From NCBI RefSeq assembly GCF_000620465.1, contig NZ_KK211140.1:313964-377963 (forward strand): DNA of 64,000 nucleotides, read 5' to 3'. Source of the DNA: Ralstonia sp. UNC404CL21Col. GTDB lineage: Bacteria > Pseudomonadota > Gammaproteobacteria > Burkholderiales > Burkholderiaceae. Shown one piece after another: positions 1-9,040 of the stretch. Positions within the stretch are counted from its first letter, which is position 1, and every line of letters begins with the position of its first letter. Below the pieces are notes generated by a model. The model saw nothing but the letters and a program-made list of their open reading frames with translations. It was not told the DNA's origin and did not search any database. The position numbers and the translations under genes are program-made.

Positions 1-21
1 CTCGGGCGCGCCTTTCTTTTG

Positions 22-55
22 CTTACTTTTCTTTGGCAAGACAAAGAAAAGTGAG
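22..55. repeat. long hairpin downstream of metG
   Basis: Imperfect 14-bp inverted repeat around a 6-nt loop (GCAAGA). The inner arms CTTTTCTTTG and CAAAGAAAAG are perfect, and the outer part has one G-T wobble. It lies 63 nt beyond the metG stop, so it could terminate metG transcription, although neither arm is followed by a clean T-run. It may instead be one copy of a dispersed palindromic element. The remaining bases between it and metG hold nothing I recognise. Confidence 0.5.
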
Positions 56-117
56 TCGGTCCCGGCAGGGAACGAAAGGGAGATGGACCACCAAGCCCAA
101 CTCCCCATCAAACCAAA

Positions 118-2187
118 TCAACGCACCCGCATCCCCGGCACCGCCCCAGAATGCGGCTCAAGAATATAAAGCCCCGGCTGAGCCTTCTCATCAGCAGCCG
201 AAGCCGCCAACACCATCCCTTCCGACATCCCGAACTTCATCTTGCGCGGTGCCAGGTTGGCAACCATCACGGTCAGCTTGCCCACGAGATCTTCCGGCGC
301 ATACGCCGACTGGATGCCCGAAAACACATTCCGCGTCTGTCCTTCACCCACATCCAGCGTCAGCTGCAGCAGCTTGTTCGATCCTTCCACGCGCTGGCAG
401 GCGACGATCTTGGCGACACGCAGGTCGATCTTGGCGAAGTCGTCGATGGTGATGGTCTCGGCGATCGGCTCGATGGCGGCAGCACCGTTGGAGGCAGCAG
501 CCGGGGCATCGGCGGTCGCCTGCAGGGACTGACGATTTGCCTCCACCAGCGCATCCACCTGCTTTTTGTCCACCCGCGTCATCAGGTGCGAGTACGGCTG
601 GATCGGCTTGTCCGACGAAAGTTGCGAATCGATCGAGCGCCACGTCAGCGGCTCAACGTTGAGGAACGCCTCGATGCGCTCGACCGTGGTCGGCAGAATC
701 GGCTTGAGGTACACAGCCAGCAGGCGGAACGCTTCCAGCGCGACCGAGCACGCGGCGTGCAGCTTTTCGCGGTTGGCCTCGTCCTTGGCCAGATCCCACG
801 GCTTCTCGGTGTCGACGAAGGCGTTGACGGCGTCGGCCAGTTCCATCACGGCGCGCAGCGCCTTGCTGTACTCGCGCTTTTCGTACAGATCGGCAATCTG
901 CGGGGCGGCTTCGCGCAGTTGCACCATGAGCGGATGACCCAGCGCGGCATCGCTCACGCGGCCCTCGAAGCGCTTGACCAGGAAGCCCGCCGAGCGGCTG
1001 GCGATGTTGACGAACTTGCCGACCAGATCACTGTTCACGCGCGCGATGAAATCGTCCAGGTTCAGGTCCAGATCTTCCATCGTCGCGTTCAGCTTGGCGG
1101 CGAAGTAGTAGCGCAGCCATTCCGGATTCAGGCCAGTGTCGATGTAGCTCTGTGCGGTGATGAACGTGCCGCGCGACTTGCTCATCTTGGCGCCGTCCAC
1201 GGTCAGGAAGCCGTGGGCGAACACGTTGGTCGGCGTGCGGTGGCCCGAGAACTTCAGCATCGCCGGCCAGAACAGCGTGTGGAAATACAGGATGTCCTTG
1301 CCGATGAAGTGGTACTGCTCGGTGGTGGAGTGTTCGTTGATCCACGCGTCGAAATCGAGACCCCGCTTGGCGCACAGGTTCTTGAAGCTGGCGTAGTAGC
1401 CGACCGGCGCATCCAGCCACACATAGAAGTATTTGCCCGGCGCGCCCGGAATCTCGAAGCCGAAGTACGGTGCGTCACGCGAGATGTCCCAGTCCGAGAG
1501 CTTGGCCTCGCCTGCCTCGCCGAGCCATTCGCGCATCTTGTTGGTGGCTTCGGGCTGCGCCAGGTCGGCCACCCAGTCGCGCAGGAAATTCTCGCAGCGC
1601 GGGTCGGACAGCTTGAAGAAGTAGTGCTCCGACGACTTGCGCACCGGTGTCGCGCCCGACACCACGGAATACGGGTTTTTCAGGTCGGTCGGCTGGTACG
1701 TCGCGCCGCAGACTTCACACGAATCGCCGTATTGGTCTTTCGCGCCGCATTTCGGGCATTCGCCCTTGATGAAGCGGTCCGGCAGGAACATCTCCTTGAC
1801 CGGGTCGTAGAACTGCTCGACCTCGCGCACGTCGATCAGGCCGGCTTCCTTGAGCTTGAGGTAGACGTTCTGGCACAGCTCCTTGTTTTCGTCGGAGTCG
1901 GTGCTGTAGTAGTTGTCGAACGAGACGAGGAAGTTGTCGAAGTCGCGTTTGTGCTCCGTCCAGACCCGTTCGATCAGCTGGCGCGGCGTCAGGCCTTCCT
2001 TCTCTGCACGTAGCATGACGGGCGTGCCGTGCGTGTCGTCGGCGCCCACGTAATAGGTCTCGTGGCCGCGCATGCGTTGGAAGCGCACCCAGATATCGGT
2101 CTGGATGTACTCGACCAGGTGGCCGATGTGAATCGGCCCGTTGGCATAGGGCAGGGCGGAAGTGACGAGGATGCGACGTTCGGACAT
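118..2187 (-). CDS. metG: methionyl-tRNA synthetase
   Basis: Charges tRNA-Met with methionine in the cytoplasm. The 689-residue protein begins [17 protein letters not shown] and has the class I HIGH motif at residues 20-23 and KMSKS at about 334-338. Paired CxxC zinc-knuckle motifs lie at about 144-160. A C-terminal tRNA-binding (EMAP II/Trbp111-like) domain of about 110 residues starts at [15 protein letters not shown], giving the long dimeric form of the enzyme. The reading frame extends 20 codons further upstream, but homologues start at MSERR, so I chose 2187. It is divergent from nothing: the next gene upstream is also on the minus strand and is separated by a terminator. Confidence 0.97.
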   Translation of the reverse strand: MSERRILVTSALPYANGPIHIGHLVEYIQTDIWVRFQRMRGHETYYVGADDTHGTPVMLRAEKEGLTPRQLIERVWTEHKRDFDNFLVSFDNYYSTDSDENKELCQNVYLKLKEAGLIDVREVEQFYDPVKEMFLPDRFIKGECPKCGAKDQYGDSCEVCGATYQPTDLKNPYSVVSGATPVRKSSEHYFFKLSDPRCENFLRDWVADLAQPEATNKMREWLGEAGEAKLSDWDISRDAPYFGFEIPGAPGKYFYVWLDAPVGYYASFKNLCAKRGLDFDAWINEHSTTEQYHFIGKDILYFHTLFWPAMLKFSGHRTPTNVFAHGFLTVDGAKMSKSRGTFITAQSYIDTGLNPEWLRYYFAAKLNATMEDLDLNLDDFIARVNSDLVGKFVNIASRSAGFLVKRFEGRVSDAALGHPLMVQLREAAPQIADLYEKREYSKALRAVMELADAVNAFVDTEKPWDLAKDEANREKLHAACSVALEAFRLLAVYLKPILPTTVERIEAFLNVEPLTWRSIDSQLSSDKPIQPYSHLMTRVDKKQVDALVEANRQSLQATADAPAAASNGAAAIEPIAETITIDDFAKIDLRVAKIVACQRVEGSNKLLQLTLDVGEGQTRNVFSGIQSAYAPEDLVGKLTVMVANLAPRKMKFGMSEGMVLAASAADEKAQPGLYILEPHSGAVPGMRVR

Positions 2188-2356
2188 GGGCAGGCCAGAA
2201 AGGTGCGGGCGGGCCGCAAACAGGGCGCGGCGCGCGGAGAAACGCATATTTTAGCGCGCCCGGCGGTATCGGGCCGGGTGCAGACGAATCTGCGGAATGG
2301 CGGGTGTGATCGTCCGCTTTGACCCATGCGTCAAGATGCCGCGCATGGCGTGGCCC

Positions 2357-2384
2357 AAAAAAAAGCGCCGGTCAGCGCCGGCGC
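2357..2384 (-). terminator. rho-independent terminator of the OmpA-like gene
   Basis: Read on the minus strand: GCGCCGG, a 6-nt loop, CCGGCGC, then eight T. It lies 109 nt after the stop of the OmpA-like lipoprotein gene and before metG, so metG must have its own promoter in 2188-2356. Apart from this hairpin, the roughly 305-nt gap 2188-2492 shows no gene or other recognisable element. Confidence 0.85.
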
Positions 2385-2492
2385 AGCTTTCCACAACGGA
2401 AAAGGAGGAGAAATCAGGTACCGCCCGGGAGGTCAGCCACGCATCGCGAGCCAGCAACGTGTGGCAAGCGGCACCTGTTTTCTATGACAGGG

Positions 2493-3122
2493 TTACCCCT
2501 GAATTGGTTTCAAATAAATTTCGACGCGGCGATTTTGGGCGCGGCCGGCCTCCGTGGCGTTGTCGGCAACGGGCTGGTTTTGGCCGCGGCCTTCGGCGGA
2601 CAGGCGATTGCGCGCCACACCTCGGTCGGTCAGGTAGCTCGCCACGCTCTGCGCACGTTTTTGCGACAGCGTCATGTTGTAGTTCGGGTTGCCGGTGCTG
2701 TCCGTGTGGCCGACCACATTGGCCGCCAGTTCCGGATGTTGCGTCAGCGTTTGTGCCACGCTATCCAGCGGGCCGCGGAACGACGGCTTGATCACCGCGC
2801 TGTCGGTGTCGAACGAGACCTGGCTCGGAATGTTCAGCTTGAGCGAGCCGTCGGGCTGCTCCGAAATTTGCGTGCCCGTGCCGGCCGTATCGCCAGCCAG
2901 CTTGGACTTGATGGCGCCCCAGTTGTAGCCGACGGCTGCACCGGTGGCCGCGCCCAGCGCACCGCCAATGGCGGCGCCCTTGCCGTTGCCGACCAGCGCG
3001 CCGATGCCAGCGCCCACGGCCGCGCCAACGCCGGTGCCCATGGCGGTCTGGTTCTGCTGCTCGGTGGCGCAGCCGGCGGCCAGCAGGGCGATGAGCGAGA
3101 CGGAAATAAGCTTGGCTTTCAT
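2493..3122 (-). CDS. OmpA-family outer-membrane lipoprotein with glycine zipper (YiaD-like)
   Basis: Predicted outer-membrane lipoprotein that anchors the envelope to peptidoglycan. The 209-residue protein starts with a lipoprotein signal peptide (MKAKLISVSLIALLAAGC, lipobox LAAGC). A glycine-zipper segment rich in GxGxxxG repeats follows at about 30-70. The C-terminal OmpA peptidoglycan-binding domain contains GHTDSTGN, the LSQKRAQSV helix and NRRVEI. An AGGAG Shine-Dalgarno 6 nt before the ATG fixes the start, rather than an in-frame ATG 50 codons upstream. It is divergent from apbC. The exact role of YiaD-like proteins is not well defined, so the function is by family. Confidence 0.9.
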   Translation of the reverse strand: MKAKLISVSLIALLAAGCATEQQNQTAMGTGVGAAVGAGIGALVGNGKGAAIGGALGAATGAAVGYNWGAIKSKLAGDTAGTGTQISEQPDGSLKLNIPSQVSFDTDSAVIKPSFRGPLDSVAQTLTQHPELAANVVGHTDSTGNPNYNMTLSQKRAQSVASYLTDRGVARNRLSAEGRGQNQPVADNATEAGRAQNRRVEIYLKPIQG

Positions 3123-3322
3123 GGTTTCTCCTACGGGTAACGGGATCGGTTCTTGTGGATTTGCCGATATCCGGCGCATCGGAGGGATATTGGGGGAATC
3201 GGACGGAGGATGCGCCGGCAAAATACAATAGCAAAACAGTACGTAGAGTGGCCAGGGCGCCGCAAAGTTCATGCCGCGTCACCGTTGGCCCGTCCCCCAT
3301 TCGCATTAGATTTGTGGAGCAA

Positions 3323-4414
3323 ATGTTGAGCGTAACCATCGAACAGATCACCGAAGCCCTGCGCGGCGTGGTGGATCCCAATACCGGGCGCGACCTCGTG
3401 TCGTCCAAATCGGCGCGCAACATCCGGGTCGATGGCGGCGAGGTATCGCTCGACGTGGAGCTGGGCTATCCGGCCAAGAGCCAGTTCGATCCGATCCGCA
3501 AGTTGGTGATCGGGGCGCTGCGCCAGGTGCAAGGTGTCGAAAATGTGAGCGTGCAGGTATCGATGAAGATCGTCGCGCACGCCGTGCAGCGCGGCGTGCA
3601 TCTGATGCCGAACGTGAAGAACATCATCGCCGTGGCCTCCGGCAAGGGCGGTGTGGGCAAGTCGACGACCGCCGTGAATCTGGCGCTGGCGCTGGCCGCG
3701 GAAGGTGCCAACGTCGGCATTCTCGACGCCGATATCTACGGTCCGAGCCAGCCGATGATGCTGGGCATCCAGGGCCAGCCGGAGTCAGCCGACGGCAAGA
3801 CGATGGAGCCGATGGAGGGCCACGGCCTGCAGGCCAATTCGATCGGTTTCCTGATCGAGCAGGACAACCCGATGGTTTGGCGCGGCCCGATGGTCACCTC
3901 GGCGCTGGAGCAACTGCTCAAGCAGACGAACTGGCGCGACCTGGATTACCTCATCGTCGACATGCCGCCGGGCACGGGCGACATCCAGCTCACGCTGTCG
4001 CAGAAGGTGCCCGTGACGGGCGCGGTGATCGTCACCACGCCGCAGGACATCGCGCTGCTCGACGCCAAGAAGGGCCTGAAGATGTTCGAGAAGGTGGGGA
4101 TTCCCATCATCGGCGTGGTCGAGAACATGGCGGTCTACTGCTGCCCGAACTGCGGCCACACCGAACACATTTTCGGTGCCGGCGGCGGCGAGAAGATGTG
4201 CGAACAGTACGGCGTGCCGTTCCTGGGCAGCCTGCCGTTGAATCTGTCCATCCGCGAGCAGGCCGATTCAGGCCGTCCGACCGTGGTGGCCGACCCGGAC
4301 GGCGCCATTGCCGGCGTCTACAAGCAGATCGCGCGCCGCGTCGCCATCGCCGTGGCCGAAAAGGCGAAGGACATGACGAGCAAGTTCCCGTCGATCGTCG
4401 TGCAGAACACCTGA
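3323..4414 (+). CDS. apbC: iron-sulfur cluster carrier ATPase ApbC/Mrp
   Basis: P-loop ATPase of the Mrp/NBP35 family that carries and transfers Fe-S clusters in the cytoplasm. The 363-residue protein begins MLSVTIEQITEALRGV after a GGAG ribosome site. An N-terminal MIP18/DUF59 domain covers about residues 5-85. The deviant Walker A GKGGVGKS is at 107-114, and a CCPNC cluster-binding motif lies near 273-277. It stands directly before a formate dehydrogenase locus that needs many [4Fe-4S] clusters, and DUF3305 starts 4 nt after its stop, so co-expression with that locus is likely but inferred. Confidence 0.95.
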   Translation: MLSVTIEQITEALRGVVDPNTGRDLVSSKSARNIRVDGGEVSLDVELGYPAKSQFDPIRKLVIGALRQVQGVENVSVQVSMKIVAHAVQRGVHLMPNVKNIIAVASGKGGVGKSTTAVNLALALAAEGANVGILDADIYGPSQPMMLGIQGQPESADGKTMEPMEGHGLQANSIGFLIEQDNPMVWRGPMVTSALEQLLKQTNWRDLDYLIVDMPPGTGDIQLTLSQKVPVTGAVIVTTPQDIALLDAKKGLKMFEKVGIPIIGVVENMAVYCCPNCGHTEHIFGAGGGEKMCEQYGVPFLGSLPLNLSIREQADSGRPTVVADPDGAIAGVYKQIARRVAIAVAEKAKDMTSKFPSIVVQNT

Positions 4415-4418
4415 CGCC

Positions 4419-4946
4419 ATGGAACCCACGTCGCCGCTGCCCGCCGACCGCCCGTCCGTACGGGTGGCGGTGGTGCTGTGCCGCCGCCCGACGGCCAACC
4501 GTTGGCAGCCGTATCAGTGGCGGCTGGAAGCGGTCGTGCCCGACCTGGGCGAATACGGCACGGCGCCGCGCTGCCTCGATCGAGCCGACGATGGGACCGG
4601 CGAAGAGCGTTGGCTCACGCCAGGCTTCTCCGTTACGCTGTTTCGCGACGAGGCCGAAGGCTATTACTTGAACGTGACCTCCGCCGCGCCCTGCTGGTTT
4701 GTGCTGTGGCGCCTGGGCGAGCCGGGCACGGCCGACGAAGGCCGCGCGATTCCGCATACGGTTTCGCTGAGCTACAACGAAGCCGGTCGCTGGCTCGACG
4801 GCGGCGAGACGGTCGAAAACGTGCCGTTGGATGCCGCTGCGCTGGAGTGGCTGCAGGCGTACGTGGCTGAAAACTACCGGCCCGAGCCGAAGAGGCGGCG
4901 CCGACCGGAGTCGTTTCTGCCGCCGGAAGACCGCGCGAAGTTCTGA
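4419..4946 (+). CDS. DUF3305 protein of the formate dehydrogenase locus
   Basis: A 175-residue protein of a family (DUF3305) found almost only in formate dehydrogenase loci. Its biochemical function is unknown. The sequence has VRVAVVLCRRPTANRW near the N-terminus, and a central segment in which an aromatic 'YYLNVTSAAPCWFVLWR' stretch is the most distinctive. There is no signal peptide, so it is probably cytoplasmic. It begins 4 nt after apbC and is followed after 11 nt by its usual partner DUF3306, which is the main support for the assignment. A maturation or assembly role for formate dehydrogenase is inference from context. Confidence 0.85.
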   Translation: MEPTSPLPADRPSVRVAVVLCRRPTANRWQPYQWRLEAVVPDLGEYGTAPRCLDRADDGTGEERWLTPGFSVTLFRDEAEGYYLNVTSAAPCWFVLWRLGEPGTADEGRAIPHTVSLSYNEAGRWLDGGETVENVPLDAAALEWLQAYVAENYRPEPKRRRRPESFLPPEDRAKF

Positions 4947-4957
4947 GTGAAGCTGCT

Positions 4958-5527
4958 GTGAGCGAAGAAACTTTCCTCTCGCGCTGGTCGCGCCGCAAGG
5001 CTGCCGAGCGGCGGGGCGAACCCGAGCCGGAACCGCAACCGCCAGCGGCCCCGCCCGCCGAGCCTGCGCCGGTGGCCGTGCCCGAAGCGTCGGCGGCCGC
5101 GCCCACGCCGGAGGCGCCACCGCCGCTGACGCTGGCAGACGCCGCCAAGCTGACGCCCTCCGATGATTTCGCGCCGTTCGTCGCGCAAGGGGTGGACGAA
5201 GCCGTCAAGCGCGCCGCGCTCAAGAAGCTCTTTGCCGATCCGCACTTCAACGTGATGGACGGCCTCGATACCTACATCGACGACTATTCGCAGCCTGACC
5301 CAATCCCCCCCGAGATGTTGCGCGAGCTGCGCCATACGGCGGAATTACGGTTGTTCGAGCCGCTTGACGACGATGTGGCGCCGCCGGTAGGAGTCGAACC
5401 GGTATCGGACGCTTCGCCCGCTGTGACCGGCGAGACCCCGCCTGAAGCCGCGGATGCCGAGCCGCCCGCCGACGACCCCGCCCAGGCAAGCCCGCATGGC
5501 GGCGCTAAGCCACCGTCCGTAGAATAA
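4958..5527 (+). CDS. DUF3306 protein of the formate dehydrogenase locus
   Basis: A 189-residue protein with a GTG start (SEETFLSRWSRRKAAERR). Its low-complexity middle is rich in Pro, Ala and Glu (about residues 20-55). The conserved DUF3306 core FADPHFNVMDGLDTYIDDYS and PEMLRELRH lies at about 90-125, followed by another acidic, proline-rich tail. No signal peptide or membrane segment is visible. DUF3306 regularly pairs with DUF3305 in formate dehydrogenase loci, as here. The function is unknown. The short positively charged N-terminus and flexible linkers suggest a scaffold or adaptor, which is only a guess. Confidence 0.85.
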   Translation: MSEETFLSRWSRRKAAERRGEPEPEPQPPAAPPAEPAPVAVPEASAAAPTPEAPPPLTLADAAKLTPSDDFAPFVAQGVDEAVKRAALKKLFADPHFNVMDGLDTYIDDYSQPDPIPPEMLRELRHTAELRLFEPLDDDVAPPVGVEPVSDASPAVTGETPPEAADAEPPADDPAQASPHGGAKPPSVE

Positions 5528-5561
5528 AAAAAGAGTACCGCCCGGCAACGACCGTGCGGCC

Positions 5562-7769
5562 ATGTCCCCACAGCCTGCGCCATGCACGCAGGCGCTTACG
5601 CTCAAATTCATGCCGACGCTGCTCTGCAGTTGCAATCACACCATGCCGCTCGATGCCGATGCGGTGGGCGACGCCCTGCGCGCGTCCGACGCCGCCATCG
5701 ATGCGCCCGGCAAGACGCACCACCTGCTCTGCCGCCGCGAGATCGGCGCCTTCACGCAGGCGCTGGACGGCACGGAAGACGTCATCGTCGCGTGCACGCA
5801 GGAAAAGGCGCTGTTTGCAGAAGTGGCCGCACAGCATGAAGGCGTGACCGCGCCGATCCATTTCGTCAACGTGCGCGAAACGGGCGGGTGGTCGGCCGGG
5901 GCCAAGCGCGATGCGCGCGGCCTCCATGCCAAGACAGCGGCGTTGTTGGCCGTGGCAGGGTTGCCGGCGCCCGATCCGGTGCCGGTGGTCGACTATCGCT
6001 CCGAGGGCAATGTGCTGATCGTCGGCCCTGCCGAGCGCGCGATGCCCTGGGCGGAGCGCCTGGCCGCCCAGTTGAACGTGACGTTGCTCGTCACCGGACG
6101 CGACCGCGCGAAGGGTGCGCTTGTGCCGCCGATGGAGCGTCGCTGGCCCGTACACGCAGGCGAGCTGGCGGAGATGAAGGGCTGGCTCGGCGCGTTCGAG
6201 GTGAAGTGGCGCAACCGCAATCCGATCGACCTGGACCGCTGCACGCGCTGCAACGCCTGCATCGATGTCTGCCCGGAAGGCGCCATCGATGCGCTCTACC
6301 AGATCGATCTGGATGCCTGCCGCGACCACCGCGCGTGCGTCAAGGCGTGCGGCGACGCAATGGCAATCGATTTCAGCCGCGTGCAGGCACCCCAGGCGCT
6401 ATCGGGGCAATTCGACCTGATTTTCGATTTGAACGACGCGCCGGCGTTTGCCCAGCACCAGCCGCCGCAGGGCTACTTTCATGCGGGCGCCGACGCGGGC
6501 CGCCAGCTGACGGCATCGCTGGCGCTGCTGCAGATGGTGGGCGAGTTCGAGAAGCCAAAGTTCTTCCAATACAAGGAATCGATCTGCGCGCATGGGCGCA
6601 ACGGCCAGGTCGGTTGCGACGCCTGCGTGCAGGTGTGTTCTGCTTCGGCCATCGCATCGCAATGGAAGGACGGCCGCGGCAGCGTGCAGGTCACGCCCAA
6701 TCTGTGCGTTGGCTGCGGTGCGTGTACGACCGCGTGCCCGACCGGCGCCATGACGTATGCCTATCCCAATGCGCCGTACCAGGGACGCAAGCTCAAGACG
6801 CTGCTGAGCACCTACGCAGCGGCGGGCGGGCGTGATGCCGTGGTTCTGCTGCACAACGGTGAGCGCGGCCGCACGGTGATCGAGCAGCTGGGCCATGCCG
6901 CCCGCATCGGCAAGGCGCAGGGCGTGCCGGTGAATGTGCTGCCGGTTGAAGTTTTCCATGCGGCATCGACGGGGTTGGATCTATGGTTTGCCGCCCTGGC
7001 TTACGGCGCCGCGCGCATCGCGATTTTGCTGACGGAAGACGACGCACCGCAGTACCGCGCGATGCTCGCCGAGCAGGTTGCCGCGGCACAGGCCATTCTG
7101 CACGGGCTAGGCGAGCCGGCGGACGGGGCCGGCGTGGTGCTGATCGACGTGGCCGATGCGGCTGCGCTCGACGCGCATCTGGGCCGCGCTGACGTGTCGG
7201 GCCCGCTGCGCGGCTTTCGCCGTGACATGCCGGCTGCCACCTTTGCCGTGGCCGCAGCCAAGCGCGAAACGCTCGATTTCGCCCTCGACCACCTCGCGCG
7301 CCACGCCAAGGCCACCGAGGCCGTCATCCCGCTGCCGGCCGGCGCACCGTTTGGCGCCATCACCGTAAACCGCGAACGCTGCACGCTGTGCATGGCGTGT
7401 GTTGGCGCGTGCCCGTCGCAGGCGTTGCGCGATCAGGCCGAGCGCCCCGTGCTGGCCATGATCGAGCGCAACTGCGTCCAATGCGGCCTGTGCGAAACGA
7501 CGTGCCCCGAAAGCGCCATCGCGCTCGTGCCGCGGCTGAATCTGTCGGCCGAAGCGCGCCAGCCGGTCACGCTCAACGAGGCGCAACCGTTCCATTGCAT
7601 CCGCTGCAGCAAGCCGTTCGGCACCGCGCAGATGGTCACGACGATGCTGGCCAAGCTCGGCGCGCATCCGGCGTTCTCCGGGGCCGCCGCCGAGCGCCTG
7701 AAGATGTGCAGCGACTGCCGCGTGATCGACATGATGCAGCACGGCGAACGCCCGGGCGCCCCGCACTGA
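5562..7769 (+). CDS. polyferredoxin-like 4Fe-4S protein
   Basis: A 735-residue cytoplasmic electron-transfer protein with several [4Fe-4S] motifs. CxxCxxCxxxCP-type sites occur at about residues 227-237 (CTRCNACIDVCP), 382-392 (CVGCGACTTACP), 607-617 (CTLCMACVGACP) and 638-648 (CVQCGLCETTCP). Further cysteine groups lie near 252-262 and 345-358, and CxxC pairs near 679 and 716. Between the second and third ferredoxin blocks lies a cluster-free domain of about 200 residues. It is likely to pass electrons between formate dehydrogenase and a partner, or to help cluster assembly; neither is shown by sequence. An alternative start at Met17 (5610, MPTLLCSCNHTMPL) is possible, and neither start has a strong ribosome site. 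Confidence 0.85.
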   Translation: MSPQPAPCTQALTLKFMPTLLCSCNHTMPLDADAVGDALRASDAAIDAPGKTHHLLCRREIGAFTQALDGTEDVIVACTQEKALFAEVAAQHEGVTAPIHFVNVRETGGWSAGAKRDARGLHAKTAALLAVAGLPAPDPVPVVDYRSEGNVLIVGPAERAMPWAERLAAQLNVTLLVTGRDRAKGALVPPMERRWPVHAGELAEMKGWLGAFEVKWRNRNPIDLDRCTRCNACIDVCPEGAIDALYQIDLDACRDHRACVKACGDAMAIDFSRVQAPQALSGQFDLIFDLNDAPAFAQHQPPQGYFHAGADAGRQLTASLALLQMVGEFEKPKFFQYKESICAHGRNGQVGCDACVQVCSASAIASQWKDGRGSVQVTPNLCVGCGACTTACPTGAMTYAYPNAPYQGRKLKTLLSTYAAAGGRDAVVLLHNGERGRTVIEQLGHAARIGKAQGVPVNVLPVEVFHAASTGLDLWFAALAYGAARIAILLTEDDAPQYRAMLAEQVAAAQAILHGLGEPADGAGVVLIDVADAAALDAHLGRADVSGPLRGFRRDMPAATFAVAAAKRETLDFALDHLARHAKATEAVIPLPAGAPFGAITVNRERCTLCMACVGACPSQALRDQAERPVLAMIERNCVQCGLCETTCPESAIALVPRLNLSAEARQPVTLNEAQPFHCIRCSKPFGTAQMVTTMLAKLGAHPAFSGAAAERLKMCSDCRVIDMMQHGERPGAPH

Positions 7770-7812
7770 AAACCGCGTATTGAAGCCGCGCATTGAAGCC
7801 GATCCCGATCCC

Positions 7813-8484
7813 ATGACCGACGCCCAGCCCCTGCAATTCCAGCCCGCCGCCACGCCTGCCGACAGCGCCGAGGACCTCGCCCGTGCGGACCTCTACGGCC
7901 TGCTGGCCACGCTGTTCTTCCACGCCGCGGACGCCGATTTGCTGCAGCGCATCGCCGCCGCGCCGCTGGGCCCGATAGGCGATGACGATACCGCCCCGGC
8001 CGACGCGGAAGCTGCCGCCAGCAGCGCACTCACTCAGGCCTGGCGGAGGCTCGTCGCCCGCGCCGGCAAGACGACCGCCGCGCAGGCTGACGACGAATAC
8101 ACCGAACTGTTCATCGGCGTCGGCAAGCCCGAGGTGTTCCTGTACGGCTCGTACTACCAGGCGGGTTTCATGAACGAAAAGCCGCTCGTCGTGCTGCGGG
8201 ACGATCTGCGGCGCTTTGGCCTTGAGCGCGCCGAGGGCGTCACGGAAACAGAGGACCACCTCGCCACGCTGTGCGAGGTCATGCGTTATCTCATCGCCGG
8301 CGATGACATCCACCTTGTGCGCATCGAAGAGCAGCGCGCATTTTTCCAGCGTCATCTGGCGCCGTGGGTCGATACGGCTTGTGATGCTGTATTGCAGCAT
8401 CCGCGCGCTGCCTTCTATGCCGATGTGGCGGGATTGGCGAAAGCGTTTTTCGACGTCGAGCGGCTCGCCCTTGAATTGGCGTGA
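7813..8484 (+). CDS. TorD/DmsD-family molybdoenzyme chaperone
   Basis: Cytoplasmic chaperone of the TorD family that binds the Tat signal and apo-form of a molybdoenzyme, here presumably the formate dehydrogenase alpha subunit encoded 560 nt downstream. The 223-residue helical protein has the family signature EYTELFIGVGKPEVFLYGSYY, followed by EDHLATLCEVMRYLI and FFQRHLAPW. The frame is open from a TTG at 7780, but the ATG at 7813 gives the expected N-terminus. The gene follows the polyferredoxin by 43 nt. Confidence 0.9.
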   Translation: MTDAQPLQFQPAATPADSAEDLARADLYGLLATLFFHAADADLLQRIAAAPLGPIGDDDTAPADAEAAASSALTQAWRRLVARAGKTTAAQADDEYTELFIGVGKPEVFLYGSYYQAGFMNEKPLVVLRDDLRRFGLERAEGVTETEDHLATLCEVMRYLIAGDDIHLVRIEEQRAFFQRHLAPWVDTACDAVLQHPRAAFYADVAGLAKAFFDVERLALELA

Positions 8485-8626
8485 CAGCCATCGCCTGGCT
8501 GCCTAAAAATTAAGCGCAAGCCGAAGAGCCGCGCCCCGCCCACGTCACGGCGGACCGGTTCAAACCGCACTCATTGAAAAAATTCATCGGTAAATCGTCA
8601 GAAAAATCCCAGGAAGAGGGGTTTTG

Positions 8627-8659
8627 GGCATGGTTTTCCCATGCCGTTGCTCCTAAAAT
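8627..8659 (+). promoter_or_regulatory. possible promoter with palindromic operator before the fdh Tat gene
   Basis: A perfect 7-bp inverted repeat GGCATGG-N5-CCATGCC (8627-8645) sits just upstream of a -10-like TAAAAT (8654-8659). The region 8485-8718 is AT-richer than its surroundings and holds no gene. The palindrome would overlap the -35 position, which suits a regulator site controlling the catalytic fdh genes separately from the upstream accessory genes. The promoter itself is weakly supported. Confidence 0.3.
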
Positions 8660-8718
8660 GTGTTCAAAAATTCCTATTACATTCGGTCATCGGTTTGATT
8701 GAGCCGGGGAGCATCGAA

Positions 8719-8973
8719 ATGCCAAGTCCGAACACCGTCGTCCCTTACGCGCGCCCAGAAGCGGATTCCGCTGATGCTGCACCCACTCGCCGCCGCTTTC
8801 TGATGGGCGCAGCCGTTGCAGCCGCCGCTGCAGGCACAGCCGCCACAGCGGGCCATCTGGTGCAAGCGCCCACCGCTCCGGCTACACCCGCCACTGACGC
8901 AGCGGATGACGGCGCCACCGGCTACCGTCTGAGCGAACACATCCGCAAGTACTACAAGACGACGTGGATCTGA
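8719..8973 (+). CDS. formate dehydrogenase region Tat mini-protein
   Basis: An 84-residue protein with a twin-arginine motif (TRRRFLMGAAVAAAAAGTA), an Ala/Pro/Thr-rich linker, and a conserved C-terminus GYRLSEHIRKYYKTTWI. It matches the 'formate dehydrogenase region TAT target' family (TIGR02811), small proteins always encoded beside formate dehydrogenase. The role is unknown; the tail could contact the alpha subunit during export. I chose the ATG at 8719 rather than one 26 codons upstream because it places the RRR motif about 24 residues in. It lies 67 nt before the alpha subunit gene. Confidence 0.88.
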   Translation: MPSPNTVVPYARPEADSADAAPTRRRFLMGAAVAAAAAGTAATAGHLVQAPTAPATPATDAADDGATGYRLSEHIRKYYKTTWI

Positions 8974-9040
8974 CGCGGCCGCATGCGCGCCGCTTCCGCT
9001 TCATCGTCATTGCACGCACCCCACATCCTCAGGTGACCTC

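Noticed and set aside
151-2013. Long open frame on the plus strand opposite metG
   Set aside because: It is the antisense shadow of a clear metG gene in GC-rich DNA. The protein is low-complexity and rich in Arg/His/Leu, with no recognisable domain.
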